Assembly: GCF_029625905.1 (NCBI RefSeq)
Contig: NZ_JARTLM010000009.1
Coordinates: 1-64,000 of the forward strand
Origin: Hydrogenovibrio sp. 3SP14C1
Lineage (GTDB): Bacteria > Pseudomonadota > Gammaproteobacteria > Thiomicrospirales > Thiomicrospiraceae
Length of the DNA: 64,000 nucleotides
Direction: 5' to 3'
A program made the position numbers and the translations under genes. Numbering within the stretch: the stretch's first letter is position 1; every line of letters starts with the position of its first letter. The notes below the pieces were generated by a model that was given only the letters and a program-made list of their open reading frames with translations, was not told the origin of the DNA and searched no databases. Shown piece by piece: positions 26,183 through 35,837 of the stretch.

Positions 26183-28044
26183 GTCGATCATCCAGTAACA
26201 TTTCACCTGATGACTTTTCTCAAGATCGAAATGTTGTGGAAGAAAGTGAAGGTTCTTTAAAAGACACTCAATCAACCCAATCGGCCTATAGCTGGCAGCG
26301 TATTTTTGATTTGGTGGTACAACATAAACCCCGCTTGATCAAAGCACACATTATTGCGCTTTTTGCGATGATGGCGACTGTACCATTACCTCTATTGTTA
26401 CCGCTTTTGGTTGATGAAGTTTTGCTGAATCAACCTGGTTGGATTATTCACACACTCAATAACTTCATTCCAGACAACTGGCAAACAGCCTTAGGGTATA
26501 TTTTAATCGTGACGCTCGTCACAATCTTCTTGCGCATTTTGGGTGTCGCATTCGGGGTCTTGCAGGTCCAGCAATTTACCTTAATCTCCAAAGAAGTCAC
26601 CTATCGAATCCGAACCGACTTATTAGCTCGTATTCAAGGCGTTGCCATGTCGCAATATGAAACCATGGGAAGTGGCAGTGTGACCGCAACCATGGTGAAT
26701 GATGTTAATACGCTCGATACTTTTCTCGGTACCACGGTAGGAAAACTCATTTTAGCGGTATTTTCTTTAGTCGGGGTGACGGCCGTCTTGTTGTGGCTAC
26801 ATTGGGAATTGGCACTGTTTATTTTATTTATGAACCCGGTAGTGGTGTATTTTACGATGCGGATGGGGCGTAAGGTGAAAACACTGAAAAAAGATGAAAA
26901 CACTGCAATAGATGCCTTTCAGCAATCCCTGTCAGAAACACTTGATGCATTACAACAAGTGAGAGCTGCCAATCAAGATAATCCTTTTTTTCAGCGTATT
27001 CGCGGCAGCGCTTATGAGATTAAACGTCACTCAGAAGCTTTCACTTGGAAGTCGGAAGCGGCCAGTCGTCTTTCTTTTCTTATTTTCCTGATTGGATTTG
27101 ATATCTTCCGAGGCGTCAGTTTTCTGATGGTCGTCTTTTCCAATCTCTCTATCGGGGAAATGATGGCGGTTTTCGGGTATCTCTGGTTTATGATGGGACC
27201 CGTCCAGGAAATCTTGGCGATTCAATATTCTTACAGTGCCGGTAGTGGCGCTTTACAACGCATCAATCAAGTACTGGATTTAAAGCAAGAACCGCGTTAC
27301 CCGGCGTTAAAGAATCCTTTTGATGCCGAGGACGTCTCCGTTGAAGTCAGAAATGTTTTTTTCCGTTATCCAGGCAAAGAAGAAGCTGTATTGCATAACC
27401 TGAACTTTACGATTGAACCGGGTGAAAAGTTAGCATTTGTCGGCGCAAGTGGCGGAGGAAAAACCACTTTAGTGCAATTGTTACTTGGTTTTTATGAGCA
27501 GGAATCTGGTGATATTTGCTATAACAGAATTTCCATTAAAGAAATTGGTCAGCAACGGGTGCGCGAAAATGTCGCAACCGTGTTGCAGCAACCTGTGTTA
27601 TTTCAACAGAGTGTTCGCTTTAATTTGTCTCTAGGCCAGGATTTACCGGATGAGAAATTGTGGCAAGCGTTAGAAATGGCGCAGTTAAAAGAGGTGATTG
27701 AAGCATTAGAGTTCCAACTTGAAACGATGGTAGGGCGAAATGGCATCAAACTATCAGGGGGGCAACGACAAAGACTGGCCATTGCGCGGATGATCTTACA
27801 AGACCCGAAAGTCGTGATTATGGATGAAGCGACTTCAGCTCTGGATATGGAAACCGAACGTAAGTTATATGTTGATTTAGCGCCTTTTCTAAAAGGACGT
27901 ACGACACTGATTGTTGCTCATCGTTTAAGTTCCATTAAACAGGCCGATCGCATTTTGGTGTTTGAAGACGGCCATATTATCGAGTCCGGCAGCCATGAAG
28001 ATTTGGTTGTGTCCGGTGGCACATATCAAAGACTGTATCGTTAA
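26179..28044 (+). CDS. ABC exporter with fused membrane and ATPase domains (MsbA-like)
   Basis: 621 residues: a six-helix type IV exporter domain (about 45-350) and a nucleotide-binding domain with Walker A GASGGGKTT, signature LSGGQRQRLAIARMI, Walker B VVIMDEATSALD and the His switch VAHRLSS. The extended polar N-terminus of about 40 residues is unusual. Such half-transporters dimerise to export lipids, peptides or drugs. It is coupled by ATGA to the hydrolase gene. The substrate cannot be read from sequence; MsbA-like lipid export is only one option. Confidence 0.88.
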   Translation: MSRSSSNISPDDFSQDRNVVEESEGSLKDTQSTQSAYSWQRIFDLVVQHKPRLIKAHIIALFAMMATVPLPLLLPLLVDEVLLNQPGWIIHTLNNFIPDNWQTALGYILIVTLVTIFLRILGVAFGVLQVQQFTLISKEVTYRIRTDLLARIQGVAMSQYETMGSGSVTATMVNDVNTLDTFLGTTVGKLILAVFSLVGVTAVLLWLHWELALFILFMNPVVVYFTMRMGRKVKTLKKDENTAIDAFQQSLSETLDALQQVRAANQDNPFFQRIRGSAYEIKRHSEAFTWKSEAASRLSFLIFLIGFDIFRGVSFLMVVFSNLSIGEMMAVFGYLWFMMGPVQEILAIQYSYSAGSGALQRINQVLDLKQEPRYPALKNPFDAEDVSVEVRNVFFRYPGKEEAVLHNLNFTIEPGEKLAFVGASGGGKTTLVQLLLGFYEQESGDICYNRISIKEIGQQRVRENVATVLQQPVLFQQSVRFNLSLGQDLPDEKLWQALEMAQLKEVIEALEFQLETMVGRNGIKLSGGQRQRLAIARMILQDPKVVIMDEATSALDMETERKLYVDLAPFLKGRTTLIVAHRLSSIKQADRILVFEDGHIIESGSHEDLVVSGGTYQRLYR

Positions 28045-28112
28045 TAAGTGTCATAATCAGAACATGTAAATTCAACGTCGCCAACGTTATGAGTAACAAG
28101 GTGTAAGCGGTT

Positions 28113-28172
28113 ATGCAAATCATGCTTCTTCTTTATGGCTTCTTCCATTCGCATTTGATTAGGAGTCTTTAA
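28113..28172 (+). CDS. Possible 19-residue leader peptide before the metal ATPase
   Basis: ATG at 28113 follows AAGGTG by six bases and opens MQIMLLLYGFFHSHLIRSL, ending in TAA that touches the ATPase ATG (TAAATG). The ATPase ribosome site TTAGGAG lies inside this ORF, so its translation could control access to it. It is too short to be certain; it may be chance. Confidence 0.3.
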   Translation: MQIMLLLYGFFHSHLIRSL

Positions 28173-30452
28173 ATGCACCGATTAAAACATGCGATTTTAC
28201 TTTGGATATTTTTCGCGACTCTGTTCGGTGTGATAGCACGTTATGTTTTTGATGAAGCGAGCTTGGCCGATAAAGCTTGGATTATAGGGGTTACCCCGGT
28301 ACTAATTTGGGTGGTCTGGGATATCATTAAAAGTCTGCGTCATAAAAATCTTGGTGTGGATTTTATAGCGGCGCTTGCAATCGGCGGTGCGCTTCTGTTG
28401 GCTGAATACCTTGCAGCAGCCGTTATTACACTTATGTATGCCAGTGGGCAGTCTCTTGAGCAATATGCTGCCAACCGTGCCAAACGGGAATTGACTGCAT
28501 TACTCAGTCGAGTGCCGACGATGGCAGATCGTTATGTGAACGGAACTCTTGAAAGTGTGCCGGTTTCCCAGCTTCAGCCGGGAGATCGACTGGTCATTAA
28601 AACAGGTGCCGTTCTACCTGTTGATGGTTATGTTTCTGGCAGTACTGCAACATTGGATGAATCCTCTCTGACAGGGGAATCACTCCCAGTGACGCATACT
28701 GAAGGGCAAGCGGCCAGTAGTGGGACGCTGAATATAGGGCAGCCTTTTGATTTAATAACGGTTCATGATGCCGCTAACAGTGCCTATGCAGGTATTGTTC
28801 GCCTTGTACAAGAAGCACAAAAGGGCAAAGCCCCTTTTACCCGCATGGCTGATCGCTATGCTTTATGGTTTATCCCGCTAACATTAATGGTGGCAGGTGG
28901 GGCTTGGCTGTTTTCAGGAGACCCAGTAAGAGCGCTCGCCGTTTTGGTGGTGGCGACACCTTGTCCGCTGATTCTTGCAGCTCCAATTGCGATGGTCGCA
29001 GGGATATCCACTGCTGCTCGACAAGGTTTGTTGATCAAGAATGGCGCAGCACTGGAGGCTCTGGCTAACAGTGAACGTATCATTTTAGATAAAACCGGAA
29101 CCTTGACGACGGGTAACCCAAGGCTGGTTGATATTGAGACGGATGACACCTTTAGCCATGAAGAAATACTCCAACTGGCGGCTTCTCTCGAACAAGCATC
29201 TTTTCACGTGGTTTCAAACGCGATTGTCGAGTCCGCTAAACAACGAAGTCTGCCTCTCATCATTCCAAAACACGTTGAGGATGTCGCTGGAAACGGGGTG
29301 CAGGGGATGATCAATGACCAGCAGGTTATGATTGGTCAATCTTCATGGGTTTTAGACTCAAACCAGACACCTGCACCAGATTGGATTGCTTCATTGCTTA
29401 AACGTTCCAGTCATAATGGTCAAATGTTACTGCTTGTATCTGTAGACCATCAGGTTCGAGGCGCTCTGATTTTGCAAGATGAAATCCGCTCAGATACCCC
29501 GCGAGCTTTAAGAAGTCTACGTGCCTCTGGTATTCAGAGTCTTTCGATGGCCAGCGGTGATCAAGTTGAGATTGCAAAAAGTATCGGACATGCACTCGGC
29601 ATGGATCACGTTTATGCAGGGCTTCATCCGGACGATAAAGTAAAGATTGTTCGTCAGGAAAGGCAGCAAGGGGTCACAATGATGGTCGGGGATGGCGTTA
29701 ATGATGCGCCTGCGTTGGCCATTGCTGATATTGGGGTTGCAATGGGGGCTGGTGGGTCTGGCGCAAGTTCGGAGGCTGCTGATGCCGTGCTAATGGTAGA
29801 GCGGATTGATGTTTTAGCCGATGGATTGCGGATTGCGCGGCGGAGCCAAATGATTGCTAAACAAAGTGTGGTGGTGGGGATGGCATTATCTATTATTGCT
29901 ATGTTGTTTGCCGCATTTGGGTATCTTACCCCGTTGGTTGGGGCACTGTTGCAGGAAGGGATTGATGTATTAGTCATTATTAATGCGCTTCGAGCGTTGC
30001 GTCTTCCCGCGGGGCATTACAATATACTTAATGTTGAACAGGAAGAAAAGCTGCAAAAAGAGCATGCTGATTTACAGTCTACGCTAGACCAAATTCGTCA
30101 ACTGGCAGATCGTTTAGCCAGTCAACAAAGCGTCGCTACTGAAGAAATGACAGAGCTGGCACGAATGATTGAACAAAAGCTAATACCGCATGAGCAAATA
30201 GATGAGCGACAGTTGCACCCTGAATTAGCCCATAAAATGGTGGGCAATGATCCCATGGCAATGTTAAGTCGAACACATGGCGAAATTCTTCAGCTTTGTA
30301 ATCAATATTTGTCGCTGGTGAATCAACCGCATGATGAGCAGCAACGCAATGCTATGATTGGTGTACTTTATAGTCTGAGTGCTATTTTAAAATTGCATTT
30401 TGCTCAAGAAAATGAGTTGTACTCTCTATTGGCCAGTGATCGACACGCTTAG
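28173..30452 (+). CDS. P1B-5-type metal-transporting ATPase with C-terminal hemerythrin-like domain
   Basis: 759 residues. Transporter part: TGES (167-170), ATPCPL with Thr262-Pro-Cys264-Pro, phosphorylated Asp306 in DKTGT, and GDGVNDAPAL. There is no N-terminal heavy-metal domain, and there are fewer leading helices than in copper pumps. The last roughly 150 residues after the final membrane segment have a four-helix pattern with His702 (RTHGEI) and His742-x3-Glu746 (LHFAQENEL), fitting a hemerythrin-like di-iron domain. TPCP plus this domain is the published hallmark of P1B-5 ATPases, which export nickel or ferrous iron. The exact metal here is inferred. Confidence 0.9.
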   Translation: MHRLKHAILLWIFFATLFGVIARYVFDEASLADKAWIIGVTPVLIWVVWDIIKSLRHKNLGVDFIAALAIGGALLLAEYLAAAVITLMYASGQSLEQYAANRAKRELTALLSRVPTMADRYVNGTLESVPVSQLQPGDRLVIKTGAVLPVDGYVSGSTATLDESSLTGESLPVTHTEGQAASSGTLNIGQPFDLITVHDAANSAYAGIVRLVQEAQKGKAPFTRMADRYALWFIPLTLMVAGGAWLFSGDPVRALAVLVVATPCPLILAAPIAMVAGISTAARQGLLIKNGAALEALANSERIILDKTGTLTTGNPRLVDIETDDTFSHEEILQLAASLEQASFHVVSNAIVESAKQRSLPLIIPKHVEDVAGNGVQGMINDQQVMIGQSSWVLDSNQTPAPDWIASLLKRSSHNGQMLLLVSVDHQVRGALILQDEIRSDTPRALRSLRASGIQSLSMASGDQVEIAKSIGHALGMDHVYAGLHPDDKVKIVRQERQQGVTMMVGDGVNDAPALAIADIGVAMGAGGSGASSEAADAVLMVERIDVLADGLRIARRSQMIAKQSVVVGMALSIIAMLFAAFGYLTPLVGALLQEGIDVLVIINALRALRLPAGHYNILNVEQEEKLQKEHADLQSTLDQIRQLADRLASQQSVATEEMTELARMIEQKLIPHEQIDERQLHPELAHKMVGNDPMAMLSRTHGEILQLCNQYLSLVNQPHDEQQRNAMIGVLYSLSAILKLHFAQENELYSLLASDRHA

Positions 30453-30566
30453 AGCTATACACAAGCGATTTAAAAGATTTTATGTTTTGAAGACAACAAA
30501 AATAATAAAGTTTAGAAACTAAACCGTTTAGTGGTGGTTTATCTAAAAAGGAAAGAGGAAGAAAAA

Positions 30567-30643
30567 TGGGGCGAATGACGGGGATTGAACCCGCGACAAC
30601 AGGAATCACAATCCTGGGCTCTACCAACTGAGCTACATCCGCC
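30567..30643 (-). tRNA. tRNA-His (GTG)
   Basis: A 77-base cloverleaf with anticodon GTG in the loop of stem CAGGA. The extra G(-1), pairing with C73, which is the identity element of tRNA-His, is encoded at 30643. The CCA end is encoded. It is last in a leftward cluster of three. Confidence 0.96.
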
Positions 30644-30664
30644 ATGGTATAAAACTAAATTTAA

Positions 30665-30741
30665 TGGTACGCCCATCAGGACTCGAACCTGAAACCCTCG
30701 CCTTAGAAGGGCGATGCTCTATCCAGTTGAGCTATGGGCGC
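30665..30741 (-). tRNA. tRNA-Arg (TCT)
   Basis: A 77-base cloverleaf beginning GCGCCCATAGCTCAACTGG, with anticodon TCT in loop CTTCTAA, T-arm GGTTCGAGTCC and encoded CCA. It reads AGA and AGG codons. The acceptor ends with a G-T wobble pair. It is the middle gene of the cluster. Confidence 0.96.
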
Positions 30742-30824
30742 TCAGTCATGCTGGGGGGTTGCGAGCTAAGTCGCAGTTTTTTTGAAATTTGTTAGGCTTA
30801 AATGCTTCACAAATATCAGAAAAT

Positions 30825-30901
30825 TGGTCGGAGTAGAGGGATTTGAACCCCCGACCACCTGTACCCAAAACAGGTGCGCTACCAAACTGCGCTATACTCC
30901 G
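30825..30901 (-). tRNA. tRNA-Pro (TGG)
   Basis: A 77-base cloverleaf beginning CGGAGTATAGCGCAGTTTGG with anticodon TGG in loop TTTGGGT, the C1-G72 pair typical of bacterial tRNA-Pro, and encoded CCA. It is the first gene behind the promoter at 30915-30943. Confidence 0.96.
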
Positions 30902-30914
30902 AAAGATGCGGCGT

Positions 30915-30943
30915 ATTGTATAGAGCGAACGTGAAGCTGTCAA
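30915..30943 (-). promoter_or_regulatory. Strong sigma70-type promoter of the tRNA cluster
   Basis: On the minus strand a perfect TTGACA (30938-30943), a 17-base spacer and TACAAT (30915-30920) lie about 14 bases before tRNA-Pro, placing the start point near 30908. GC-rich bases follow the -10, as in stringently controlled stable-RNA promoters. Confidence 0.85.
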
Positions 30944-31051
30944 TAACTAAAGTTGGCTTTTATTAAAAATTTTTTGCATTGAGTTTTGTTACACGGAAAT
31001 CGAAATCAGTTATCATATCGGCATTCCGTGACGTTTTATAAGGATATCAAT

Positions 31052-31906
31052 ATGTCAGCACAGATTTTGGATGGAAAAGCCATCGCATTGGAGTTAAGAG
31101 AGTCGATTCAGCAAGAAGTTGAAGCGCAGGTTGCAAAAGGAAAAGTGCCTCCTGGACTTGCGGTTATTCTGGTTGGAGAAGACCCTGCATCACAAGTGTA
31201 TGTTAAAAATAAAAAGATTGCTTGTGACAAAGCTGGGTTTAATGATGTGTCGATGGTATTACCTGCTGAAACGTCTCAAGCCGAGTTGTTGGCTAAGATT
31301 GATGAGCTGAATGCGCGTGAAGATGTACATGGCATTATTGTGCAACTGCCTGTACCAGACCATATTGATCCGGAAGAAATTATTGAGCGTATTGATCCGA
31401 AAAAAGATGTGGATGGGTTTCACCCATATAACATGGGGCGTTTAGCGACGCGCTTGCCTGAACTGGCACCTTGTACGCCACATGGGGTGATGACGATGTT
31501 GGCGAAAACAGGGATTCCATTACGCGGTTTGAATGCGGTTGTGGTTGGCGCTTCAAATATCGTGGGGGTACCGATGGCATTGGAACTGTTGAATGAGCGC
31601 GCAACGGTCACGGTTTGTCACAGTGCGACAAAAGATTTACCGCAAAAGGTTGCGGAAGCTGATTTAGTCGTGGTCGGTGTTGGGATACCGAACATGGTAA
31701 AAGGCGATTGGATTAAAGACGGCGCAATTGTGATTGATGTGGGAATAAATCGTCTTGACGATGGTTCCTTATGTGGTGACGTGGAGTATGACAAAGCCAA
31801 AGAAAAGGCCAGCTGGATTACGCCGGTTCCGGGTGGAGTTGGTCCAATGACCATTGCGACGTTGTTGCAGAATACTTTGCAAGCAGCTTATGGTGTTAAA
31901 GCCTAA
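31052..31906 (+). CDS. folD: Bifunctional methylenetetrahydrofolate dehydrogenase/cyclohydrolase (FolD)
   Basis: 284 residues from the ATG at 31052, set by ATAAGGATAT upstream; the longer frame upstream is not coding. FolD interconverts 5,10-methylene- and 10-formyl-tetrahydrofolate with NADP. It has the conserved active-site Lys in [13 protein letters not shown], the DVDGFHP motif, the nucleotide-binding [13 protein letters not shown] and the end [14 protein letters not shown]. It is transcribed away from the tRNA cluster and ends at a palindrome-centred terminator. Confidence 0.97.
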   Translation: MSAQILDGKAIALELRESIQQEVEAQVAKGKVPPGLAVILVGEDPASQVYVKNKKIACDKAGFNDVSMVLPAETSQAELLAKIDELNAREDVHGIIVQLPVPDHIDPEEIIERIDPKKDVDGFHPYNMGRLATRLPELAPCTPHGVMTMLAKTGIPLRGLNAVVVGASNIVGVPMALELLNERATVTVCHSATKDLPQKVAEADLVVVGVGIPNMVKGDWIKDGAIVIDVGINRLDDGSLCGDVEYDKAKEKASWITPVPGGVGPMTIATLLQNTLQAAYGVKA

Positions 31907-31929
31907 AAGGTTTAAACAGCGTGGTTAAA

Positions 31930-31953
31930 AAAACAGCCAGGCCTGGCTGTTTT
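31930..31953. terminator. 24-base perfect palindrome terminator centred on CCAGGCCTGG
   Basis: AAAACAGCCAGG joined to its exact complement, with the decamer at 31937-31946, lies 24 bases past folD and ends in TTTT. A second imperfect A/T-flanked hairpin (about 31973-32002) follows. Together they separate folD from the convergent DUF5610 gene. Confidence 0.82.
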
Positions 31954-31972
31954 AGAATAAAAGCGTGTTATA

Positions 31973-32002
31973 TAAAAAAGCTCCTTTAGTAGGGGGTTTT
32001 TT
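31973..32002. terminator. Second hairpin between folD and the DUF5610 gene
   Basis: AAAAAAGCTCCT and AGGGGGTTTTTT can pair with one mismatch and a wobble around a short loop, with A and T runs outside. It is best placed to stop leftward transcription from the DUF5610 gene. Confidence 0.6.
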
Positions 32003-32021
32003 GGTGACGTTGAATTATTTG

Positions 32022-32696
32022 TTAAGCGTTATACTCTGAAGAGGCCTGCTCTTCTTTCGCTGAATCGGTCATTTCTGCTTCATCCTCTAAAGGCGGTAAG
32101 CCTAAAAACTCTCGTCTGAAGTTTTCCATGCCTTTTGAGACCAAATCCGTTGTCGCAGAAAAGGTATCTTTCACCTTACCTTCAAACACATTTAGATCAC
32201 CTAGAATGCCTTTGGCTTCATCAAACCCTTGCTGCAGGCCACCGCCAACCACACTCATGAATTCCTGCATTAAAGCTTCGCCTTCCAATTCAGGGTGAGC
32301 TTTTTGAAAAGCGGGCAAGAAAGCAGAGGCGCCACTGACGATTCTGCCGGCAGTGTTTTCTGGCGTCCAATATTCCATGCCGCCTTGCTTTTTCAAAGCT
32401 TCTTGGCTGATAGAGTTTTCGCCAAGCTCGGGTGTCAGTGTTTCATTGAGTTTTTCAATGGCCGCTTGAAAAGTCATTTTAAGCGAGTTTTCAATCGCTT
32501 TGCTTGAATCGCCAAACAAGTGTGCCACTAAACTGGCTTGTCGTTCATTTCGAATCGTCATTTGATCGGCTTTAATTTGACCTTGTCCAGGGTGTTGCTC
32601 TGATTTATTAGCCGACTGAGCTTGTTCGTTTCGGTTGTCATGTCCCGCAAGCTTTTGGTAAGCCATTAACCCGGGAGGGATGTTTGAGATAGGCAT
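32022..32696 (-). CDS. DUF5610-like protein
   Basis: 224 residues from the ATG at 32696, preceded by AAGGAAAT; a start seven residues earlier is possible. The N-terminus is Gln/Asn-rich and probably disordered. The body has TPENTAGRIVSGASAFLPAFQ, FMSVVGGGLQQGFDEAKGIL and TTDLVSKGMENFRREF, which resembles the DUF5610 family; I know no function for it. There is no signal peptide. It is a single-gene unit facing folD. Confidence 0.65.
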   Translation of the reverse strand: MPISNIPPGLMAYQKLAGHDNRNEQAQSANKSEQHPGQGQIKADQMTIRNERQASLVAHLFGDSSKAIENSLKMTFQAAIEKLNETLTPELGENSISQEALKKQGGMEYWTPENTAGRIVSGASAFLPAFQKAHPELEGEALMQEFMSVVGGGLQQGFDEAKGILGDLNVFEGKVKDTFSATTDLVSKGMENFRREFLGLPPLEDEAEMTDSAKEEQASSEYNA

Positions 32697-32717
32697 AGCG
32701 ATTTCCTTTTCTGGCAA

Positions 32718-33018
32718 TATTAAAAATCAAACGGAAGGCATATTTTCTTGTTTTTAAAGTTCCGTTTAAAGTAGAGAAATCTTATAAGGTTTTGTATTTA
32801 TTGTGTTTAATACTTATCTTATCGATAAATGAACGATTAAGAAAGTATTTTCTCTGGTAATGTTAACGGCCATTTTTCTAAAAACTTAAGTAAAAGAAGT
32901 CGGATGCCAAACAAAAGCAAGGGTTTAGGTAAAAGCGAAAAATGTCGCGTTACACTGCTGATAATAAAGGTGAAAAATGGTATTATTCCGCTTTTACGAT
33001 GAAAGCCTATAAAAAGTT
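32718..33018. other. Intergenic region between the DUF5610 gene and prfB
   Basis: About 300 A/T-rich bases with the divergent promoters of both genes presumably inside. TATTAT at 32981-32986 is a possible -10 for prfB, but I see no good -35. No RNA or repeat is convincing. Confidence 0.4.
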
Positions 33019-34114
33019 ATGGAATTAAATCCAATTTACACCCAGATCAAAGATTTTACTGAGCGCACCGAAGTGCTTAGGGGGTATCTTTGACTATGAT
33101 ACCAAGCAAGAAAGATTGGTTGAAGTTGAGCGCGAATTAGAAGACCCGACGGTTTGGAATGAACCTGAGCGTGCGCAAGCGTTAGGAAAAGAAAAGTCAC
33201 AACTTGATAATGTTGTGGAAACGATTCAAGACTTGGAAAGCAGCTTAGAATCGGCGCATGAAATTTTAGAGATGGCAGAAATGGATGCCGACCAAGAAAT
33301 GGTCGATGAAGTTGTCTCTGAATTAGCGCGCCTGGAAGAAAAACTGGGTCAACTTGAATTCCAGCGTATGTTCTCCGGTGAATTGGATGCTAATAACTGT
33401 TATTTAGAAATTCAATCAGGCTCAGGTGGAACCGAAGCGCAAGATTGGGCGAATATTATCTTACGGATGTATTTGCGCTGGGCGGAAAGCCACGGCTTTA
33501 AAGCTGAGATTTTAGAAATATCGGCGGGTGATGTGGCTGGTATCAAAGGCGCCACCATTCATGTACAAGGCGATTATGCTTTCGGATGGCTAAGAACGGA
33601 AACCGGGGTACATCGTCTGGTTCGTAAATCACCTTTTGATTCGGGTAACCGACGCCATACCTCGTTTGCCTCGGTGTTTATCTCGCCTGAAATTGATGAC
33701 AGTTTTGAGGTTGAAATCAACCCGGCCGATTTACGTATCGATGTATACCGTGCCAGTGGTGCCGGTGGTCAGCACGTAAACAAAACCGAATCAGCTGTTC
33801 GAATTACACATTTACCCACCAATACCGTGACACAATGTCAAAATGGGCGTTCGCAGCATCAAAACAAAGCGGAAGCTATGAAACAGCTGCGCGCTAAGTT
33901 ATATGAGCTTGAAATGTTGAGCCGAAATGCTGAGAAGCAAGAAATGGAAGAAAATAAATCGGACATTGGCTGGGGAAGTCAGATCCGCTCTTATGTATTG
34001 GATTCCGGGCGTATTAAAGATTTAAGAACAAATGTTGAAACGGGTAACACCAACGCAGTGTTGGATGGAGATTTGGATCAGTTTATTATTCCAAATCTAA
34101 AAGCCGGCGTATAA
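33019..34114 (+). CDS. prfB: Peptide chain release factor 2, with programmed +1 frameshift
   Basis: The ATG at 33019 opens 24 codons that end at an in-frame TGA (33091-33093). Shifting forward one base continues for 340 codons, giving 364 residues, the normal RF2 length. The body has [13 protein letters not shown] (the GGQ catalytic tripeptide) and the stop-codon recognition region. RF2 ends translation at UGA and UAA, and low RF2 favours the shift, so it controls its own level. The ribosome site before the ATG is weak. lysS follows, as in E. coli. Confidence 0.97.
33079..33094 (+). other. prfB programmed +1 frameshift signal
   Basis: AGGGGGTATCTTTGAC contains an internal Shine-Dalgarno-like AGGGGG three bases before CTT TGA C. 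This is the same arrangement as in E. coli prfB, where the ribosome slips from CUU to UUU when UGA is decoded slowly. Confidence 0.97.
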
Positions 34115-34134
34115 CATAGACACATAATGAAAAA

Positions 34135-34152
34135 TCTCCCAGGCCTGGGAGA
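34135..34152. repeat. 18-base palindrome with CCAGGCCTGG between prfB and lysS
   Basis: TCTCCCAGG and its complement meet at the decamer 34139-34148. Unlike the other intergenic copies there is no T run downstream on the plus strand, only a run of A upstream, so it is a poor terminator for prfB. Confidence 0.8.
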
Positions 34153-34209
34153 ATGATAAAAATAGAATTCACCCCCTAACTAACTACTAAGTATTGAATA
34201 GGAAGCAAC

Positions 34210-35724
34210 ATGGCAAACCCTGAAAACCCAACTCCAGAAGTCGATGAAAACAAAATCATTGCGGAAAGACGTGCAAAGTTAGCCGCTTTACGTGAATCCG
34301 GTCATTCTTATCCGAATACGTTTAGACGTAACGACGTGTCTAGTGACTTGCATGAACAATACAATGCATTCAGTAAAGAAGAACTGGCTGAAATGGAGCC
34401 GGTTCGTGTCAAGGTTGCGGGTCGTATGTTGTTGCGCCGTATCATGGGGAAAGCCAGTTTTGCGACTTTGCAGGATACACATGGTCGCATCCAGATTTAC
34501 GTGACGCGTGATGAGTTGCCAGAAGGGTTCTACAATACACAGTTCAAAAAATGGGATTTGGGTGACATCGTTGGGGCTGAAGGGTATTTATTCAAAACCA
34601 ATACGGGTGAATTGTCGGTTCATGTTGAACATATTGAATTGATTACCAAGTCATTGCGTCCTTTACCGGATAAGTTCCACGGCTTGCAAGATCAGGAAAT
34701 TAAATACCGCCAGCGTTATGTGGATTTGATTGTGAACGAAGAAAGTCGCGATACCTTTATGATTCGTTCAAAAATTGTGCAGCATGTGCGTCACTTCTTG
34801 ATTCAAAAAGGGTTTATGGAAGTTGAAACGCCTATGATGCATGTGATTCCTGGTGGTGCAACGGCAAAACCGTTCCATACGCATCATAACGCGTTGGATA
34901 TGCCGCTTTATTTACGCATTGCCCCTGAGCTTTATCTAAAGCGCTTGGTTGTAGGTGGCTTTGAAAAAGTCTTTGAAATTAACCGAAGCTTCCGTAATGA
35001 AGGGCTGTCAACACGCCATAACCCAGAATTCACCATGGTTGAGTTTTATTCGGCCTATACGGATTACAACCAGTTGATGGATTACACCGAAGAGTTGTTG
35101 AAAGAACTGGCAGAAATGACAGTGGGTTCATCGCAAGTACCTTATCAAGGTCAAGTATTTGACTTCGGTAAGCCGTTTGCGCGTTTAACGATGAAAGATG
35201 CAATTTTGAAATACAATCCAAGTACCTCGGCAGCAAATCTGGACGATTTAGAGTCAGCACGTGCGTTAGCAAAATCGTTGAATGTTCATGTTGAAGACAG
35301 TTACGGGCTAGGTAAAATCTGGACGGAAATCTTTGAAGAAACGGCAGAAGAAAAACTGATGGACCCAACGTTCATTACAGAGTATCCGGCGGAAGTATCT
35401 CCGTTGGCGCGTCGTAATGATGAGAATCCGTTTATCACCGATCGTTTTGAATTATTCATTGGCGGACGTGAGCTGGCGAACGGCTTTAACGAGTTGAATG
35501 ATGCAGAAGACCAGGCAGAGCGTTTTAAAGCGCAGGTTGAAGCAAAAGATGCCGGTGATGATGAAGCGATGCACTATGATGAAGATTATATTGTAGCGCT
35601 TGAGCACGGTATGCCGCCAACCGCAGGGGAAGGCATCGGGATTGATCGTTTGGTCATGTTGTTTACCGACAAACCAACCATTCGTGATGTCTTGTTGTTC
35701 CCGCATATGAGACAAGCCGACTAA
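34210..35724 (+). CDS. lysS: Lysyl-tRNA synthetase (class II)
   Basis: 504 residues, the usual size. It has an N-terminal OB-fold anticodon-binding domain (about 65-145) and a class II core: motif 1 near [16 protein letters not shown], motif 2 [20 protein letters not shown] and motif 3 [12 protein letters not shown]. It charges tRNA-Lys. It lies downstream of prfB as in E. coli, with a hairpin between them. Two separate hairpins follow it. Confidence 0.97.
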   Translation: MANPENPTPEVDENKIIAERRAKLAALRESGHSYPNTFRRNDVSSDLHEQYNAFSKEELAEMEPVRVKVAGRMLLRRIMGKASFATLQDTHGRIQIYVTRDELPEGFYNTQFKKWDLGDIVGAEGYLFKTNTGELSVHVEHIELITKSLRPLPDKFHGLQDQEIKYRQRYVDLIVNEESRDTFMIRSKIVQHVRHFLIQKGFMEVETPMMHVIPGGATAKPFHTHHNALDMPLYLRIAPELYLKRLVVGGFEKVFEINRSFRNEGLSTRHNPEFTMVEFYSAYTDYNQLMDYTEELLKELAEMTVGSSQVPYQGQVFDFGKPFARLTMKDAILKYNPSTSAANLDDLESARALAKSLNVHVEDSYGLGKIWTEIFEETAEEKLMDPTFITEYPAEVSPLARRNDENPFITDRFELFIGGRELANGFNELNDAEDQAERFKAQVEAKDAGDDEAMHYDEDYIVALEHGMPPTAGEGIGIDRLVMLFTDKPTIRDVLLFPHMRQAD

Positions 35725-35743
35725 AAGTCAGTTTGAACGCAAT

Positions 35744-35771
35744 AAAAAAGCCGCAGAAATGCGGCTTTTTT
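35744..35771 (+). terminator. Rho-independent terminator after lysS
   Basis: AAAAAAGCCGC, loop AGAAAT, GCGGCTTTTTT: a strong hairpin with T run 20 bases past the lysS stop. Confidence 0.92.
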
Positions 35772-35800
35772 GTTTTTAGATGTGTGTGAACAAGACTGAA

Positions 35801-35826
35801 AAAAACAGCCAGGCCTGGCTGTTTTT
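35801..35826. terminator. 26-base perfect palindrome terminator centred on CCAGGCCTGG
   Basis: AAAAACAGCCAGG joined to its complement, decamer at 35809-35818, with A and T runs on both flanks. It lies 12 bases past the ygfZ stop and serves the leftward ygfZ transcript as well as any read-through from lysS. Confidence 0.88.
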
Positions 35827-35837
35827 CATGGGGGGGG

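Noticed and set aside
33116-34114. prfB starting at TTG 33116
   Set aside because: The upstream 24 codons plus the +1 frameshift signal restore a full-length RF2; a start here would lose conserved N-terminal residues.
34135-34152. Terminator for prfB at the CCAGGCCTGG palindrome
   Set aside because: No T run follows on the plus strand, so I list it as a repeat, not a terminator.
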